DNA of 64,000 nt from Harmonia axyridis (taxonomy: Eukaryota; Arthropoda; Insecta; Coleoptera; Coccinellidae). The notes beneath the pieces were generated by a model that was given only the letters and a program-made list of their open reading frames with translations, searched no databases and was not told where the DNA came from. The position numbers and the translations under genes are program-made. The stretch covers positions 1,240,001 to 1,304,000 of the forward strand of contig NC_059508.1 of NCBI RefSeq assembly GCF_914767665.1. Direction: 5' to 3'. Below, piece by piece: positions 11,625 through 22,239 of this stretch; positions within the stretch are counted from its first letter, which is position 1; the number at the start of each line of letters is the position of its first letter.

Positions 11625-12060
11625 TGCGCATCAGTGACGTCAATTGGAAGTATAAGCAATAAAGTGCAATATAAAAAATAATTAAACTTATTATTAGTTA
11701 ATAGTACTCAATTGTAAGAATTAGTTCAATTCATTACATTCTTCGATATGCCTCACTGTTCTATAGGGAAAATTAATCTGCACATTTATCGAAGAAAATA
11801 CCTAAATTCGCAACGAAAATCTGAACTCGTAGAATCGAAAATGCGAATGATACACCTCTTTGCTTCAAATTGACGTCATCGTAAGATCGCCCAAGATATT
11901 TCATTCTTCTTCATGTGATAATATGAGGTGAACTACTTTTTTCAGCTTTTTTGCATATTCATTCAAATCATTGTATATCGTTCCTGAAAGTATAATTTCT
12001 GAGAATGTCAATATTTTTTATACTGTTAAATCGCCTATTATGCTTTAAATAACACACGTG
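11625..12060 (+). repeat. TGACGTCA-bearing interspersed repeat, copy 1
   Basis: Two exact TGACGTCA palindromes lie at 11635-11642 (in CATCAGTGACGTCAATTGGA) and 11871-11878 (TTGACGTCATCGTAAG). The copy aligns by eye with 13035-13400. Shared landmarks are the CATCAGTGACGTCA end, a TTGACGT(C/A)ATCGTAAG block, a 'gcatattca' block and a terminal 'taaatcgcctattatg' block. No coding potential is evident. It looks like a short non-autonomous element or old MITE, but target duplications were not found and the outer limits are approximate. Confidence 0.6.
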
Positions 12061-13030
12061 TCTACCTTGGCTTCATTCGAACCATCGAATTCGATTAACC
12101 CAATTTTCTGTTCTTTAGGGATGAATCGGGTGTAATTTCATTAGCTGCGTTCGATGTTCAGTTTCAAAGCGTCTCGTTTGAGATATTCAATAACAACTTC
12201 TTAAGGGCGTATTAGTTAGTTTTCCTGGATATTTCAGAATCAAATTTTCTCGTAATAACCGTTAGAAAAATATCCATCCCTAAAAATTTGTCAACTTCTA
12301 TAACTTCAGTTACAGAAAATGACACATTTACTCTAACCTAAATTTTCGATACTCAGATACTCTAAATAATTTTTCAGAGAGTATCCCATTTGAGGACCAG
12401 ATACCTCTTTTAGTTCCTTATCAATTCCAGTACCCAATATCAGAAAACACAGAATACAAATTGAAAATTTTATAGAACGATTGAAATTTTTCCTAGTCTT
12501 TCAAACCGAAGTCTAAAAGATGACGAATATTCAAAATATAGAAAGCTCCCCACGTCGGATCGTTTCGAATATGTGAAGCATTTAGGCGACAACAAGACCG
12601 CAAATAATGTACTACATAATACAAGGACCATAAGTCACTCAAATGGCGCATGAAAGCAACGTTTGATCATTTGGCGTTTTGAAATATCAACATTTACATT
12701 TTAATGTCAACATTTCATTTGAAATGCGAATTTCTCTATTGCCCTGGACAATTTCCACATACAAAACTGTATTGTGTTATGTTTCATTAAGTTTTATGCA
12801 GAACTGAACCCGAAATTGTGGTTAAATTTGGAAGCAGTTTCTTGATTGCTCTCTACTCATATTCCTTTACATTGTCTTATTCATGCCAAGCTCTCGAATC
12901 GATAGTCTGTTCAACAGATTTTTCAAATCCTCTCAATTCATTCAGTGAAGTTTATTGATCTCACGAAAAGTGGATGATTTCAATTGATACTAATATTCAT
13001 TTCTCTGAAAAATGTCAATCAAAAACAATA
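12061..13030. other. Unassigned region between two repeat copies
   Basis: Nothing recognised. The stretch is AT-rich and may contain further decayed parts of the flanking repeat family. Confidence 0.35.
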
Positions 13031-13034
13031 ACAG

Positions 13035-13400
13035 GCAACGTCATCAGTGACGTCACTTGGAAATTTGAACGATCAAGTGCAATATACGGAAGCATTTGTT
13101 TTAAATATTGATTCAACAGTTTTCTTTTGTGAAAATCATTTTGTTGCAAGTAAATAAACTTCTCATTATTCAATAGTGAAGATTTTTACTTGAAATTGAC
13201 GTAATCGTAAGTTCACCATATCCTGTTCATTTCTCATCACTCGAGTTTCAAGACCTGGATTTGCATATTCAAAAACAACCTTATTTTTTCAAACAATTGT
13301 AGATCATTTTCAAAAGTCTAATTTATGAGGATTTCGTTCAATAGGACAATATTTCTCATAGTGTAAAATAGCCTATTGTCAATAAATTTAGAAGATCGAT
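13035..13400 (+). repeat. TGACGTCA-bearing interspersed repeat, copy 2
   Basis: This copy begins with ACGTCATCAGTGACGTCACT (TGACGTCA at 13048-13055). It continues with GAACGATCAAGTGCAATATA, 'attgattcaacagtttt' and a decayed second palindrome (TTGACGTAATCGTAAG near 13197), and ends near the block AATAGCCTATTGTC. Inverted relatives carry CACTTGATCGTTTATA next to the same palindrome near 48250. Confidence 0.65.
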
Positions 13401-14079
13401 TGCACTTTGCTCATATTCCTGTACATTGTCTTATTGATCTTGAAGCACTCGACTCAATTAAAATAAATAGTTCCTGATTCGACATTTTTTCACAACGTGT
13501 AAAATGTCTTGCCTAATGTTCGAAAATGGTTTAAACGTAAAAAGTTGATTTATCTATGACCGAATTAATATGATGAACGTTGTGCTTCGCTATAATTATT
13601 GGTACTGAGCGTATTCGAAACAAAAAGAAAACGGCCGTCCTACAACAATCTTCATCTTGAATATAGAAGATGATGGACACAGTAATCAATCAAAAAGTCA
13701 TCAAGCACCTGGAGCGGTGCAAAGTTACCCGCACTGGTCTGTATGGTTTTCGGTGAGATGCAGCGGTTTCACAAACGATCTTTAATCTTTTGGACTTAGG
13801 CATCTCGAGAACCGTAAACGAAATGAAAAGGGTCCATAACAGCAATCAGCAACGACAAGATTCTGTCTATAGATATTCCTACCACCAGGAGTTCAACCCA
13901 CTAATCTATGTTTTTTTCTTGATGACACCATTGTCTATTTTTAATGAAACGATATTGGAACTAATGATTCATTTCATTCTATACCCAAATATATTTATTA
14001 AAGGGATATACACCATCCTCAAAACTAGTAAACCAGCAAAACCTTATAATCGGTAGATCCACAAACCGGGCACTCAAGA
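13401..14079. other. Unassigned region
   Basis: An 88-codon frame at 13790-14056 was considered and has no recognisable content. The region leads into an RT relic. Confidence 0.35.
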
Positions 14080-14410
14080 ACGAACAGAAATAGCTAGGCC
14101 ATTTTCAGGCAAACCGCAGATACTATACCATTTCATCAAAAATGAAAAAATTATTTCTGAAGTCTAATTTGGCTTCCGAAAAAATCATTCCCAAATCACA
14201 GTCCACCAGTTACCAAAATTAACAAAAAATATTACATAAATCAAAAAAAGTCGATAACACTGAATATCAAGGGTACAGCAAAGATCTGTTATAGGACACC
14301 TGTTGTTCAATATTCCTGTTTCACATGCCTATTTCATACTCTATGTTATTCGAAATAATGGTTTTATTGAATTATAATAATATATTGGCATGCAGACAAT
14401 TTTTCAATTA
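14080..14410 (+). pseudogene. Decayed LINE reverse-transcriptase fragment
   Basis: Read with frame shifts and stops, the plus strand gives LYHFIKNEKIISEV followed by FGFRKNHSQITVHQLPKLTK (RT motif 1-2 region, FGFRKNHST in relatives). After a deletion comes QQRSVIGHLLFNIPVSHAYF, corresponding to the GVPQGSVLGPLLFNI block, and then a WHADN reading where YADD is expected. The order of motifs is correct for a non-LTR reverse transcriptase. It is severely shortened and inactive. It abuts the tRNA-like fragment on the other strand. Confidence 0.7.
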
Positions 14411-14413
14411 CGT

Positions 14414-14469
14414 AAAAAGTACCTCCTCGAGCGGGACTCGAACCCGCAACATCCGAATCACTAGTCCAG
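14414..14469 (-). other. tRNA 3'-half-like sequence with B box and T-run
   Basis: On the minus strand, CTGGA-CTAGTGA-TTCGG folds as an anticodon arm (7-base loop with T33, anticodon AGT). A 5-base variable loop follows, then a perfect TΨC arm GCGGG-TTCGAGT-CCCGC. The pol III B box GGGTTCGAGTCCC maps to 14432-14444. A 3' acceptor-like stretch TCGAGGA and a run of five T (14414-14418) follow. The 26 bases upstream do not form a D arm or a matching acceptor strand, so this is not a complete tRNA. It could be the tRNA-related part of a SINE or a retroposed tRNA half. Confidence 0.55.
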
Positions 14470-14530
14470 TTGCAGAATTGGGTCCTATTTCAACACGAAT
14501 GCGAGCACGAATACGAATCGCTCCTTCGTC

Positions 14531-14554
14531 GCTCGTTTTCATTCGAAAACGAGC
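14531..14554. repeat. Perfect 10-bp hairpin at the mariner D junction
   Basis: GCTCGTTTTC-ATTC-GAAAACGAGC is a perfect inverted repeat with a 4-base loop. It lies directly between the tRNA-like sequence and the truncated 3' side of mariner copy D. Confidence 0.8.
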
Positions 14555-14555
14555 T

Positions 14556-15396
14556 TTCTTATATCTCTCGTTGTATTGCTGCAGTTTGTCTTTCATTGCT
14601 CGGCTCAAACTCATTAATTACGTTAGATAACGATCGCTTGTGATTGTTTCAGTCGGTTTTAACAACTCATAATACACTACGCCGAGCTGGTCCCATTAAA
14701 TACTGAACATGACCTTGGAACCGCAAATATTCGGTTTGCCCGTAGACATGGAAGCATGACCGGGATATCTCCATGATTTTCTGCACTTGGGATTATCGTA
14801 ATGAACCCATTTTACGTCTCCAGTCACAATGCGATGTAGAAATCCTTTCCTTCTTTGTCTTGCGATCATCTGTTCATAAGCAAACAAACGCCGTTCAACA
14901 TCGTGAAATGGCTTGTTGCGTCACTACCAATGATCTTGCCAATTCTTGTTGCATTTGACACTGGTCTTCATCAAGTTATGCATCCAATTTTGCATCTTCG
15001 AAAATCTTCTCTCTTCCACCGCCATCCTGGTCTTCGATGTCAAAATCACCGTTCTTGAAGCGTTGAAACCACTCTCGGCTCGTTCTTTAACTTATAGCGG
15101 CCTCACAATAGGAAATAGGTATTTGAGAGCATTCGATGAGCCTTAGCCGCAGATTTCTCCATATTAAAGCTGAAAATTCAAACCTCCCGCAAATGACACG
15201 AATTTCACTCTTAAGCTGACATGCTCGAGACTAACTTTATGATGCAGACACAAATCGACTAATATTTCGATGGCTTTATGTTTACAAATACCTAAGCCCA
15301 TTATATGACATCTACGATCTATTTATTTTGACTACCATTTACATCTACAATTCAACAGACATCTATTGCAAAACGGCGGAAGAAAAGTTGTACACC
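14556..15396 (-). mobile_element. 3'-truncated mariner, copy D
   Basis: The minus-strand copy has its 5' terminal repeat at about 15369-15396, next to TA (15397-15398). It runs through the HTH part, FAYEQMIARQRRKGFLHRIV, and TGDVKWVHYDNP, where the first catalytic Asp is kept and the neighbouring Glu is Val. It continues to SRAMKDKLQQYNERYKKARF and stops at about 14556. The second and third catalytic blocks and the 3' terminus are missing. Premature stops are present. The truncation point meets a hairpin and tRNA-like sequence that are not part of mariner. Confidence 0.88.
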
Positions 15397-15398
15397 TA

Positions 15399-15985
15399 GA
15401 AATTTTCGATAATTGTGTAATTCAAGTAAAAGTTCTAAAAATCTTTGATAAACTAAGTTAGAAGAATTTCCTGAAGTAAAAACCCCAAAGAGATTCAATA
15501 TGATATCGATTTTCCAGCAAGCTACAGAAATGCTCTCAACCGAAAGTTAGGTTTCAAACCCCCGTTTTTACAAGTCGAGAATAGAATTGAAAATGTGAGT
15601 ATCAACAACGCGTGTGCAGACGAAAATAAAGAACTGGGAAAAACAAGCGCATGAAAAGTTAGGAGAACAAAATCAATCGTTATTTAACTGGTCCAGAGAA
15701 CAGAAACCCGGGATCCATAATTGATATAATAACGACCCCTAGAGTAATGAGTCAGTCGGCCAGACGGACTTATTGACGAGTGCCCTGCAAAATTATAAAA
15801 CTTGGAGGGCGATTCTGTTTATCCACTAGGGCCTCTCCCGGTCGACCTTTTTTTCAAACACGCTTACATCTATATTCCGGGCAGTCTCGATTGGAATTAG
15901 GCTGAGCTATATTAAGTACCAATATCTCATTTACGACTCCCTCCAGTTCACATTTTTTTTCAAGGTTTTAAATCCATTTCATTCG
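15399..15985. other. Unassigned region
   Basis: No recognised gene. A short stretch at about 15700-15780 could be read as part of a LINE endonuclease (PGSIIDIITTPRVMSQS), but this is too weak to annotate. Confidence 0.35.
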
Positions 15986-15989
15986 ATTC

Positions 15990-16262
15990 GTGAATTGCTC
16001 CCGTATAAGTGTGGAGCTTGATGATGAGCTTAGATCCTTATGTTTTGTAGAACACCGACATTTTTGTCCTATGCTTCTGGTCTCATTTTTACCATTTCAT
16101 AAAGGGGTGAGCTTAACTTTTCTCGTGTGGGGTTATTTTATTTTGCTTTTGTCAGTCTTTCAATATTTCACTCATTTCGCCATTTGTATGTTTTTTCATC
16201 TGTTCCTATAAACTTTCTCTCTATTTATTAATGGAGCTTTCCATATTGTGTTATGTACTTCC
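15990..16262 (+). repeat. Interspersed repeat shared with the window's right edge
   Basis: Blocks such as 'ctcatttttaccatttc', 'gtgagcttaactttt' and 'tttgtatgttttttcatctg' recur in the same order at about 63770-64000 with moderate divergence. The low-complexity hydrophobic frames here (for example 15990-16211) are probably incidental. The element class is unknown; the copy at the right edge follows a Penelope-like motif. Confidence 0.5.
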
Positions 16263-16383
16263 TACATATGTGATGCTCGTGATTTGTTTTCTGAAGATAA
16301 TTTACTCATTGGGTTCAATGAAGGATATAGACATTTTAGCAATTCTTTCATTTTCTTTTTAAATTTTATATTTGGTTATATAT
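16263..16383 (+). repeat. Left copy of the duplication flanking mariner C
   Basis: The segment containing 'gatttgttttctgaagataa', 'ttactcattgggttcaatga' and 'gcaattctttcatt' reappears with about 10-15% differences by eye at 17563-17700, on the other side of mariner copy C. Confidence 0.7.
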
Positions 16384-16385
16384 TA

Positions 16386-17558
16386 GGTGTACAACTTTGC
16401 TTCCGCCGTTTTGTAATAGATGACTGTAGCGATAAGTGGTAGTCGAAATAAATTGATCGAAGATGTCATGCAATAAGCTTAAGTATTTTTCAACATAACG
16501 CCATCGAAATATTAGTCGATTTGTGTTTGCATCATGAAGTTATTCTCAATTAAACATGTCAGCTCACGAGTCCAATTCTGGCCATTTGCGGGAGGATTTA
16601 ATTTTCTGTTGTATTATGAAGAAATCTGCAGCTGAGGCTCATCGAATGCTCTCATAATATCTATGGTGAGGCCGCTATTACTGAAAAAACGTGCGTGTCG
16701 AGAGTGGTTTTTAAGCTTCAAGAACGATGTTTTTGACGTCGAAGACCAGCATGGCTTTGAAAGAGAGAAGGTTTTCGAAGATAGAGCATTACTTGTTCAA
16801 GACTTATGTCAAACGCAACAAGAATTGGCAGGATCATTGGGAGTGACGCAACAAGCCATTTCAAAACGCCTGAGAGTCATGGGAATGATTCAAAAACAAG
16901 GAAATTGGGTGACGTACGAGTTGAAGCCGAGATATGTTGAACGGCGTTTGTTTGCTTGTGAACAGCTGCTTGCAAGGCAAAGACGGAAAGGATTGTGACT
17001 GGAGACGAAAATGGGTTCATTACGATAATCCCAAGCACAGAAAATCATAGGGATATCTCGGATATGCTTCCACGTCGAGGCAACACATAATATTCACGGT
17101 TCCAAGGTAATGTTCAGTATTTGGTGGAACCAACTTGGCGTAGTGTATTTTGAGTTGTTAAAACTAACTGAAACAATCACAGGTGATCGTAAGCGGACTC
17201 AATTAATGCGTTTGAGCTTAGCACTGAAAAACAAACGGCCGCAATACAACGAGAGACGAGAGATAAAATGATTTTACAGCACGACAATGCTCGACACCAT
17301 GTTGCAAAAGTGGTAAAGACATACCTGGAAACGTTGAAATGGGAAAGCTTTACCCAGCTATCACTTGACTGACCCGCACTTCCGGTCTTATGAAAAAGTA
17401 AAAATTGAATCGATTCTTGGATGGCTTCAGAAGATGATCAGTTTTTTCAACGCAGAATTCGCATGCTGCCCGAAAGATGGAAGAGTAGTAGTGACCAGCG
17501 ATGGACAATGTTTAACCAGTTTTTTACTATAAAGCCTCGAATTTCAGAAACAAACGGT
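16386..17558 (+). mobile_element. Mariner copy C with intact 5' end and lost 3' end
   Basis: The 5' inverted repeat (GGTGTACAACTTTGCTTCCG) starts after TA at 16384-16385. An open frame at 16663-16998 preserves the HTH region best of all copies: DLCQTQQELAGSLGVTQQAI, the WVTYELKPRYVERRLF linker and LLARQRRKG. Downstream, HDNAR with the second catalytic Asp is recognisable at about 17280. The block containing SPD and PSDYHLF is deleted, so the third catalytic Asp is gone. The 3' side stops at about 17558 within the terminal repeat (CAAACGGT), where flanking duplicated sequence begins. Confidence 0.9.
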
Positions 17559-17562
17559 CTAG

Positions 17563-17700
17563 GTATTTCCTACACATGTAATGAATACCACTGATTTTGA
17601 ATTTGTTTTCTAAAGATAATTTGCTCATTGGGCTCAATAAAGGGTATATGGACACTTTTGCAATTCTTTCGTTATTCTTTGAGAATTATTTAATATTTAG
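17563..17700 (+). repeat. Right copy of the duplication flanking mariner C
   Basis: This matches 16250-16383 across 'gtatttcctacacatgtaat', 'tttgttttctaaagataatt' and 'gctcattgggctcaataaag'. It starts immediately where the mariner terminal repeat breaks off, which suggests that recombination between the duplicates, or a tandem duplication, removed the 3' end. Confidence 0.7.
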
Positions 17701-18600
17701 TATGTGTGGAAGGATCTCCCTGTTTGGACAACATATAGGTACATACTAACATATAGTCCGACATTTTATTGTTATTATTTTCCTAATAAAATTTATTGGT
17801 TTTGTACGAGATTATTTTAAGTAGGTATTTTGAAATTTATAGTTAACTTTCTTGTTCTGTTTACCCTATGTGAATATGAATATCAGCAACTTAATATTCA
17901 ACATCCGTTCAAACATTTCTCATCATTATTCAGTAATACCCGAGTAAGTCATGGTGTGACGAAGCAATAAAAATAGTTGTAGAAATATAATATTGTTTTT
18001 ATCGATAAAAACCGAAGAGATATTTTCGCCAGAGGTCATAGGGGTCGTTCGGTAACAGCTCGTATGATTATTTCCCAACTTTTTAGACGACCAATTTCAC
18101 AATCGCATTGGAGAAAGAAACTCAAATATTTCCTATAATTATACCTCTACCTGTCCTATCCATCGCAAATGAGATGCCATCAAGAGTCGTTCTCTTGGCC
18201 CCGGCTGACAAATTGGTACCTTTATGGCCAAATGTGACGGATCAAGAATTGACCATATAATTAATTTATTGGTTTCTAATTCCGATACAAATGTCCAAAT
18301 GCCGGAGGAATGGTACTCGACTGTGGACCCACCAAAAACGGGATAGCTGTTATGATTAGTGGAAGCAGATGTTGCCAGGCAGATGTAACACTTATAGATA
18401 GACGAAATATTGCGATTCATGCAGCCGCCAACAAGCCAACCGGTGCCCGAAGAGACTTTGTATGAAAATTATTAGGACCCTCCCGATATGACGTCCAGTT
18501 TCGGCTTTACTCTCTGAGGTTCTGTAATCGATCTAGAATAGTAATGATGAATGTAAATCAACATTCATCAAAGGATTGAACTGCGCGCCCTACTTCGAAT
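17701..18600. other. Unassigned region with a 93-codon frame
   Basis: A minus-strand frame at 18139-18420 encodes 93 residues including NHNSYPVFGGSTVEYHSSGI. Composition is more gene-like than its surroundings, but I recognise no domain. It may be a relic of an unclassified element, since a short stretch nearby echoes the first 100 bases of the window. Confidence 0.3.
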
Positions 18601-18970
18601 GTATACAGGGTGTTCTAATGAAAAGGGGGCATCCCCGATATTTATCATATTGAGGTGTTTCAAGAAATTACTCAAATAAGTTATGAATGATTTCCTAGTT
18701 TTTTTGTAAACAATAAGATGAGACGATCAGGAGTTTTCTTGCCTAACTAGTGACCAGGGAAATTAGAATTGAATATTCAAAGGACATTAAAATGAGGTGT
18801 CTTGCGATCCTTTTGGTTTCAATTGCAATTCTTGGGGTTGTGTTAACTCTGAAAAGTACGTCAAAATATGCCCCCCTTCAAACACTAATCAACATATACT
18901 TAGGTAATTTCTTAAATCATTATAATATGATAATAATATCGGGATCTGCGGTCTTGAAGTAAACTATACC
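18601..18970. other. Left flank of the long inverted repeat
   Basis: The segment starts with TACAGGGTGTTCTAATGAAA, a terminus-like motif of a kind seen at the ends of many insect repeats. Related wording (TATAGGGTGTTC, ACCCTGTACATG) appears inside both arms of the adjacent inverted repeat. No gene is supported. Confidence 0.35.
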
Positions 18971-20372
18971 GGGATGACCTATAAGACGTTTTTGGAAAAC
19001 TAATCATAATTTTGAGCAGAAAATTTGCATATTGGCGTTTGAGACAATGATCTTTCTCCCTAACATATTTTCAGATCTCTACAGCTTCCGGTTATACCGG
19101 AAACAGACTACTACTTATTTCAAATGGCACACCCAGTATATTATTGCATCATTAGATAGCTTTTTTGGCGAAGAATTTGGTAATATGCCATACCTTGGAT
19201 AAAACTCAACGGTGCATGAGTTAATGGGATTATTATGAAAAAAATGGTGGCGATGAGAACTCACATTTTTTTGAATATTTCCGCAAAAAAAGTGAAAAAA
19301 AATGTTTTCTATTTCGATTCTGGAAATACATAGTATTATAACAGTGTTTGCTGTTTGGACAAAAAAAGTATAGGGTGTTCAAAAGAAGATCATGAACTTG
19401 GACAACTCAAATTCATCGAAACTCAAGATTTTCAAATTAGAACCTATATTTTTCATTATTTCAGTCGATTCTACGTACAAAAATAGTGGGGGTTACTCAA
19501 ACAAATCCTATACCTAAAATGAACACTTTAAGAGTTTTAGAGGAAGAACTTTGAATGAGGAAAAACCGCTATTTATAAATGTGTGTAGTAGTCTGTGACT
19601 TCCGAAAAACACAGAAAGAAACTAAAATTTGATGTTTCCATAACTAAATATGATATTATAAGAATTGCAATGAATTATTCGTAATTGAAAATTGTATTGG
19701 TTTATAATCGAATTCAAGTTTCTTTCTGTGCTTTCCGGAAGTCACAGACTACTCCACAGTTTGGAATTGCAGTTTTTTCCTCGGTTTTTCCTCATTTGAG
19801 GACCTTCCTCGATAACTCATAAAGTTTTCATTCTGGGTATAGGATTTGCTTCAGTAACCCCCACTATTTTTGTACGTAAAATCGACTGAAATGATAAAAA
19901 TACAGGTTCTGGTTTGAAAATATTGAATTTTGATGAATTTTAGTTGTCCAAGTTCATGATCATCTCATGAATACCCTGTACATGTTTGGTCCAAACCGCA
20001 AACAATATTATGATACTACGTATTTGCAGAATCTAAGAGGAAAAAATTTTTTCCGAAAAAAGCTTTTTCTGCCGAAATATAAAAAAAAAAGTGAATCCTC
20101 AGAGCTACCATTTTCTTATAGAATCCCATCTCATGAACCGTTAAGTTTTCACCAAGGTATGGCATATTGCTGAAATTGTCATCAAAAAAGCTATCTAATA
20201 ATGCAATAATATACTGGTTGTGCCATTTGGAATAAGGTAGTAGTAGTCTGTTTCCGGTATAACCGGATGTTGTAGAGATCTGAAAATATTTCAGGGAGAA
20301 AGCTCATTGTCTCAAACTCCAATATGCAAATTATTATTATTAGTTTTCTATAAACGTCTAATAGGCCATCCC
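18971..20372. repeat. 1.4-kb fold-back repeat with arms of about 655 bp
   Basis: The left arm (18971-19624) is the reverse complement of the right arm (19717-20372), separated by a loop of about 90 bp. Register is kept along the whole length. GGGATGACCTAT at 18971 pairs with ATAGGCCATCCC at 20361-20372. The 43 bases at 19072-19114 pair with 20240-20282 with only two mismatches. The 35-base stretch around 19589-19623 pairs with that around 19720-19754, also with two mismatches. The arms differ in length by only a few bases. No transposase remnant was recognised. A transcript across it would fold into a long hairpin. It could be a fold-back element or an inverted pair of one repeat. Confidence 0.88.
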
Positions 20373-21830
20373 TTCAAATTCACCCTTCAAACTCCAAATA
20401 AAATGGGGATACATATTGTTAAAGTCTTCAAAGAATGTGAAGTATTATGATTTCCAGTAAAATTACCGAAACATGATCAACTTACATCAAAAATAAAATG
20501 ACAGTTGGAATATGCTTATGTTTTTCACGTCACGTGCTTTGATTCTCTTGAAATGTCACGTGACTTATATTAACACGAATTAGAACGGTCGCGCAAGAGG
20601 TATCGAGTTCAAGATAGTACTTTTCTCATTTTTTCAATGATAAAATGAACTTAATCGAGGTTCTGCCATCGTAAATTGAAGACAAGCGAATTCTCACAGC
20701 GGATATGAAGAAGTTAATTTATTAATAAATTCTATAAACTAACGACAATGCGACTTCCTCTCGACATAAAAAATTCTGAACCCGTAAAATGCATATGTAT
20801 TTGTTCTTAATTAAAAATTCATTTGTATCTTGAGTAGTTGACTTATTTCCATATCTGATTCGCTATGTGACCACCTTAACGACATGATTCTTATCTCTGG
20901 GAAATCTTGGAATTGAATTAAGTAAACGCAAGGTCTTTGATGCCTAAGTATGGCACTTAAATAATTTACACTACACGTAAATCGTCTATTCTTTTTCATC
21001 TTCACTACACTTGGAATCACCTACTCTGGGACCCAAGTAATTAAGTTTCAAATTGGGTATAAATAACGGATACGGCCTTTATTATTATGGCTTTATAGCA
21101 GGACAGTCATCTACCATAACTAATATATTCTCTATAAAATCTCTTATATTTATGTGCCTTGGATCAGTCACCATAAGAATGAATATTCCAGTCGTAAATA
21201 TACGAAATTAGATTTCAACAATTATCAAAACCAGCCACCACGCACTCTTTTTTCTAATTACATCAGGTTTTCGCAGGTAATTCGGTGCAATTAAGATTAT
21301 TCCATTCGATAAGCTTCCTGTATCAACCGAATTATTTTTGGACTCGATTACGTCCCTGCTGATGGGTATCAATCACAAAGAGAGATTTAACAGGCGATTT
21401 TTCGAGCAAATACGAAGGAGAAAGTCATCAATCATTCACCATAATCAAATCTCAAGGATTCTATTCCAGTGATTTTTGTCTCCTTGTCATTCAGTTCAAT
21501 CGAAATAATAGATAAAAATATTTTCCAAAAATATTCGTACGTCCTACACTTATTCATCATATTCCAATATATTTCAATGAATTTCGTTATAAAGTTCGCT
21601 TTCAATTTCAGAAATTTTGAAAGACAAGAGTTATCGATTAGGTCTTCCTTCCATCAAATGTGTTGAACGTTTGATCCAGACTGACAATCTTGATCTGACG
21701 ATCGCCGTTGCATGGGTAGTCTAGCCAGTTATTCTCGCTGAGACGAGATGGCAAAACGTCAAGAATAAATAAATAACTACATCCAAAATACCGAAAAGAT
21801 CAATTAAACAATCGCGTAGAAAGCCTCAAC
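20373..21830. other. Unassigned AT-rich region
   Basis: No gene recognised. Two CACGTG hexamers occur 26 bp apart (20531-20536 and 20557-20562). Short frames at 20811-21020 and 21469-21666 have no recognisable content. Confidence 0.4.
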
Positions 21831-21834
21831 CAAT

Positions 21835-21985
21835 TCAGTATAAAGACCAGCATCCAAACGACCCGTAGGGAGACCGCCAAAAATGTGGAAGGACAGCTGG
21901 ACCTCAACATCTCAAGAACGAGAGGAGGAAAATGGGTGAAACAAGCTAGCAAGCTTTCATAGAGTAGAAGAAGTAGAAGAAGAAG
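21835..21985 (+). pseudogene. Probable LINE 3'-terminal coding scrap
   Basis: One frame reads KRPVGRPPKMWKDSWTSTSQ. After a one-base shift the text continues GKWVKQASKLS and a stop, followed by AGAAG-type low-complexity sequence. The pattern R-P-x-G-R-P-x-x-x-W-x-D followed by a short W-x-x-x-A tail is typical of the C-terminal end of some non-LTR retrotransposon polyproteins in insects. Only this tail is present. The family assignment is by motif memory and moderately uncertain. Confidence 0.5.
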
Positions 21986-22054
21986 AATTCAGTATAAACG
22001 ATATTGTCCTAATAATTAACACTCTCATCACATATACTTTCAAGAGTCATATAT

Positions 22055-22110
22055 ACTGACGAAGAAACTGCATCACCCAGAAGGAGCTGTTAAAATTTTA
22101 ATTTATTTTT
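22055..22110 (+). repeat. Tc1 element left terminal inverted repeat
   Basis: The end pairs with 23405-23457 over at least 18 perfect bases (CACCCAGAAGGAGCTGTT) plus imperfect flanking similarity on both sides. It is followed by a T-run. Confidence 0.85.
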
Positions 22111-22239
22111 TTTTTTTTGTAAAACATAGATGGTATATCAAGGAGTAAATGATTGAAATTTGGAGGGTTTACAATTTTTTTTTATAAATTTGTTAGTAAT
22201 GTGTTTGTCCACCGCGATTATCTATACACTCCCCGCCAT

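Noticed and set aside
14414..14469. Functional tRNA-Thr(AGT)
   Set aside because: Only the anticodon and TΨC arms and the 3' acceptor strand are present. There is no D arm or 5' acceptor strand.
15690..15790. LINE endonuclease fragment (PGSIIDIITTPRVMSQS)
   Set aside because: A single weak motif without the catalytic residues or neighbouring RT; not supportable.
19967..20173. 68-codon frame inside the right arm of the long inverted repeat as a gene
   Set aside because: It lies wholly in the arm, is A-rich and low-complexity, and is not matched by an open frame in the other arm.
20531..20562. Paired CACGTG E-boxes 26 bp apart as an enhancer
   Set aside because: Two hexamers alone are weak evidence. 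No promoter, gene or conservation was available.
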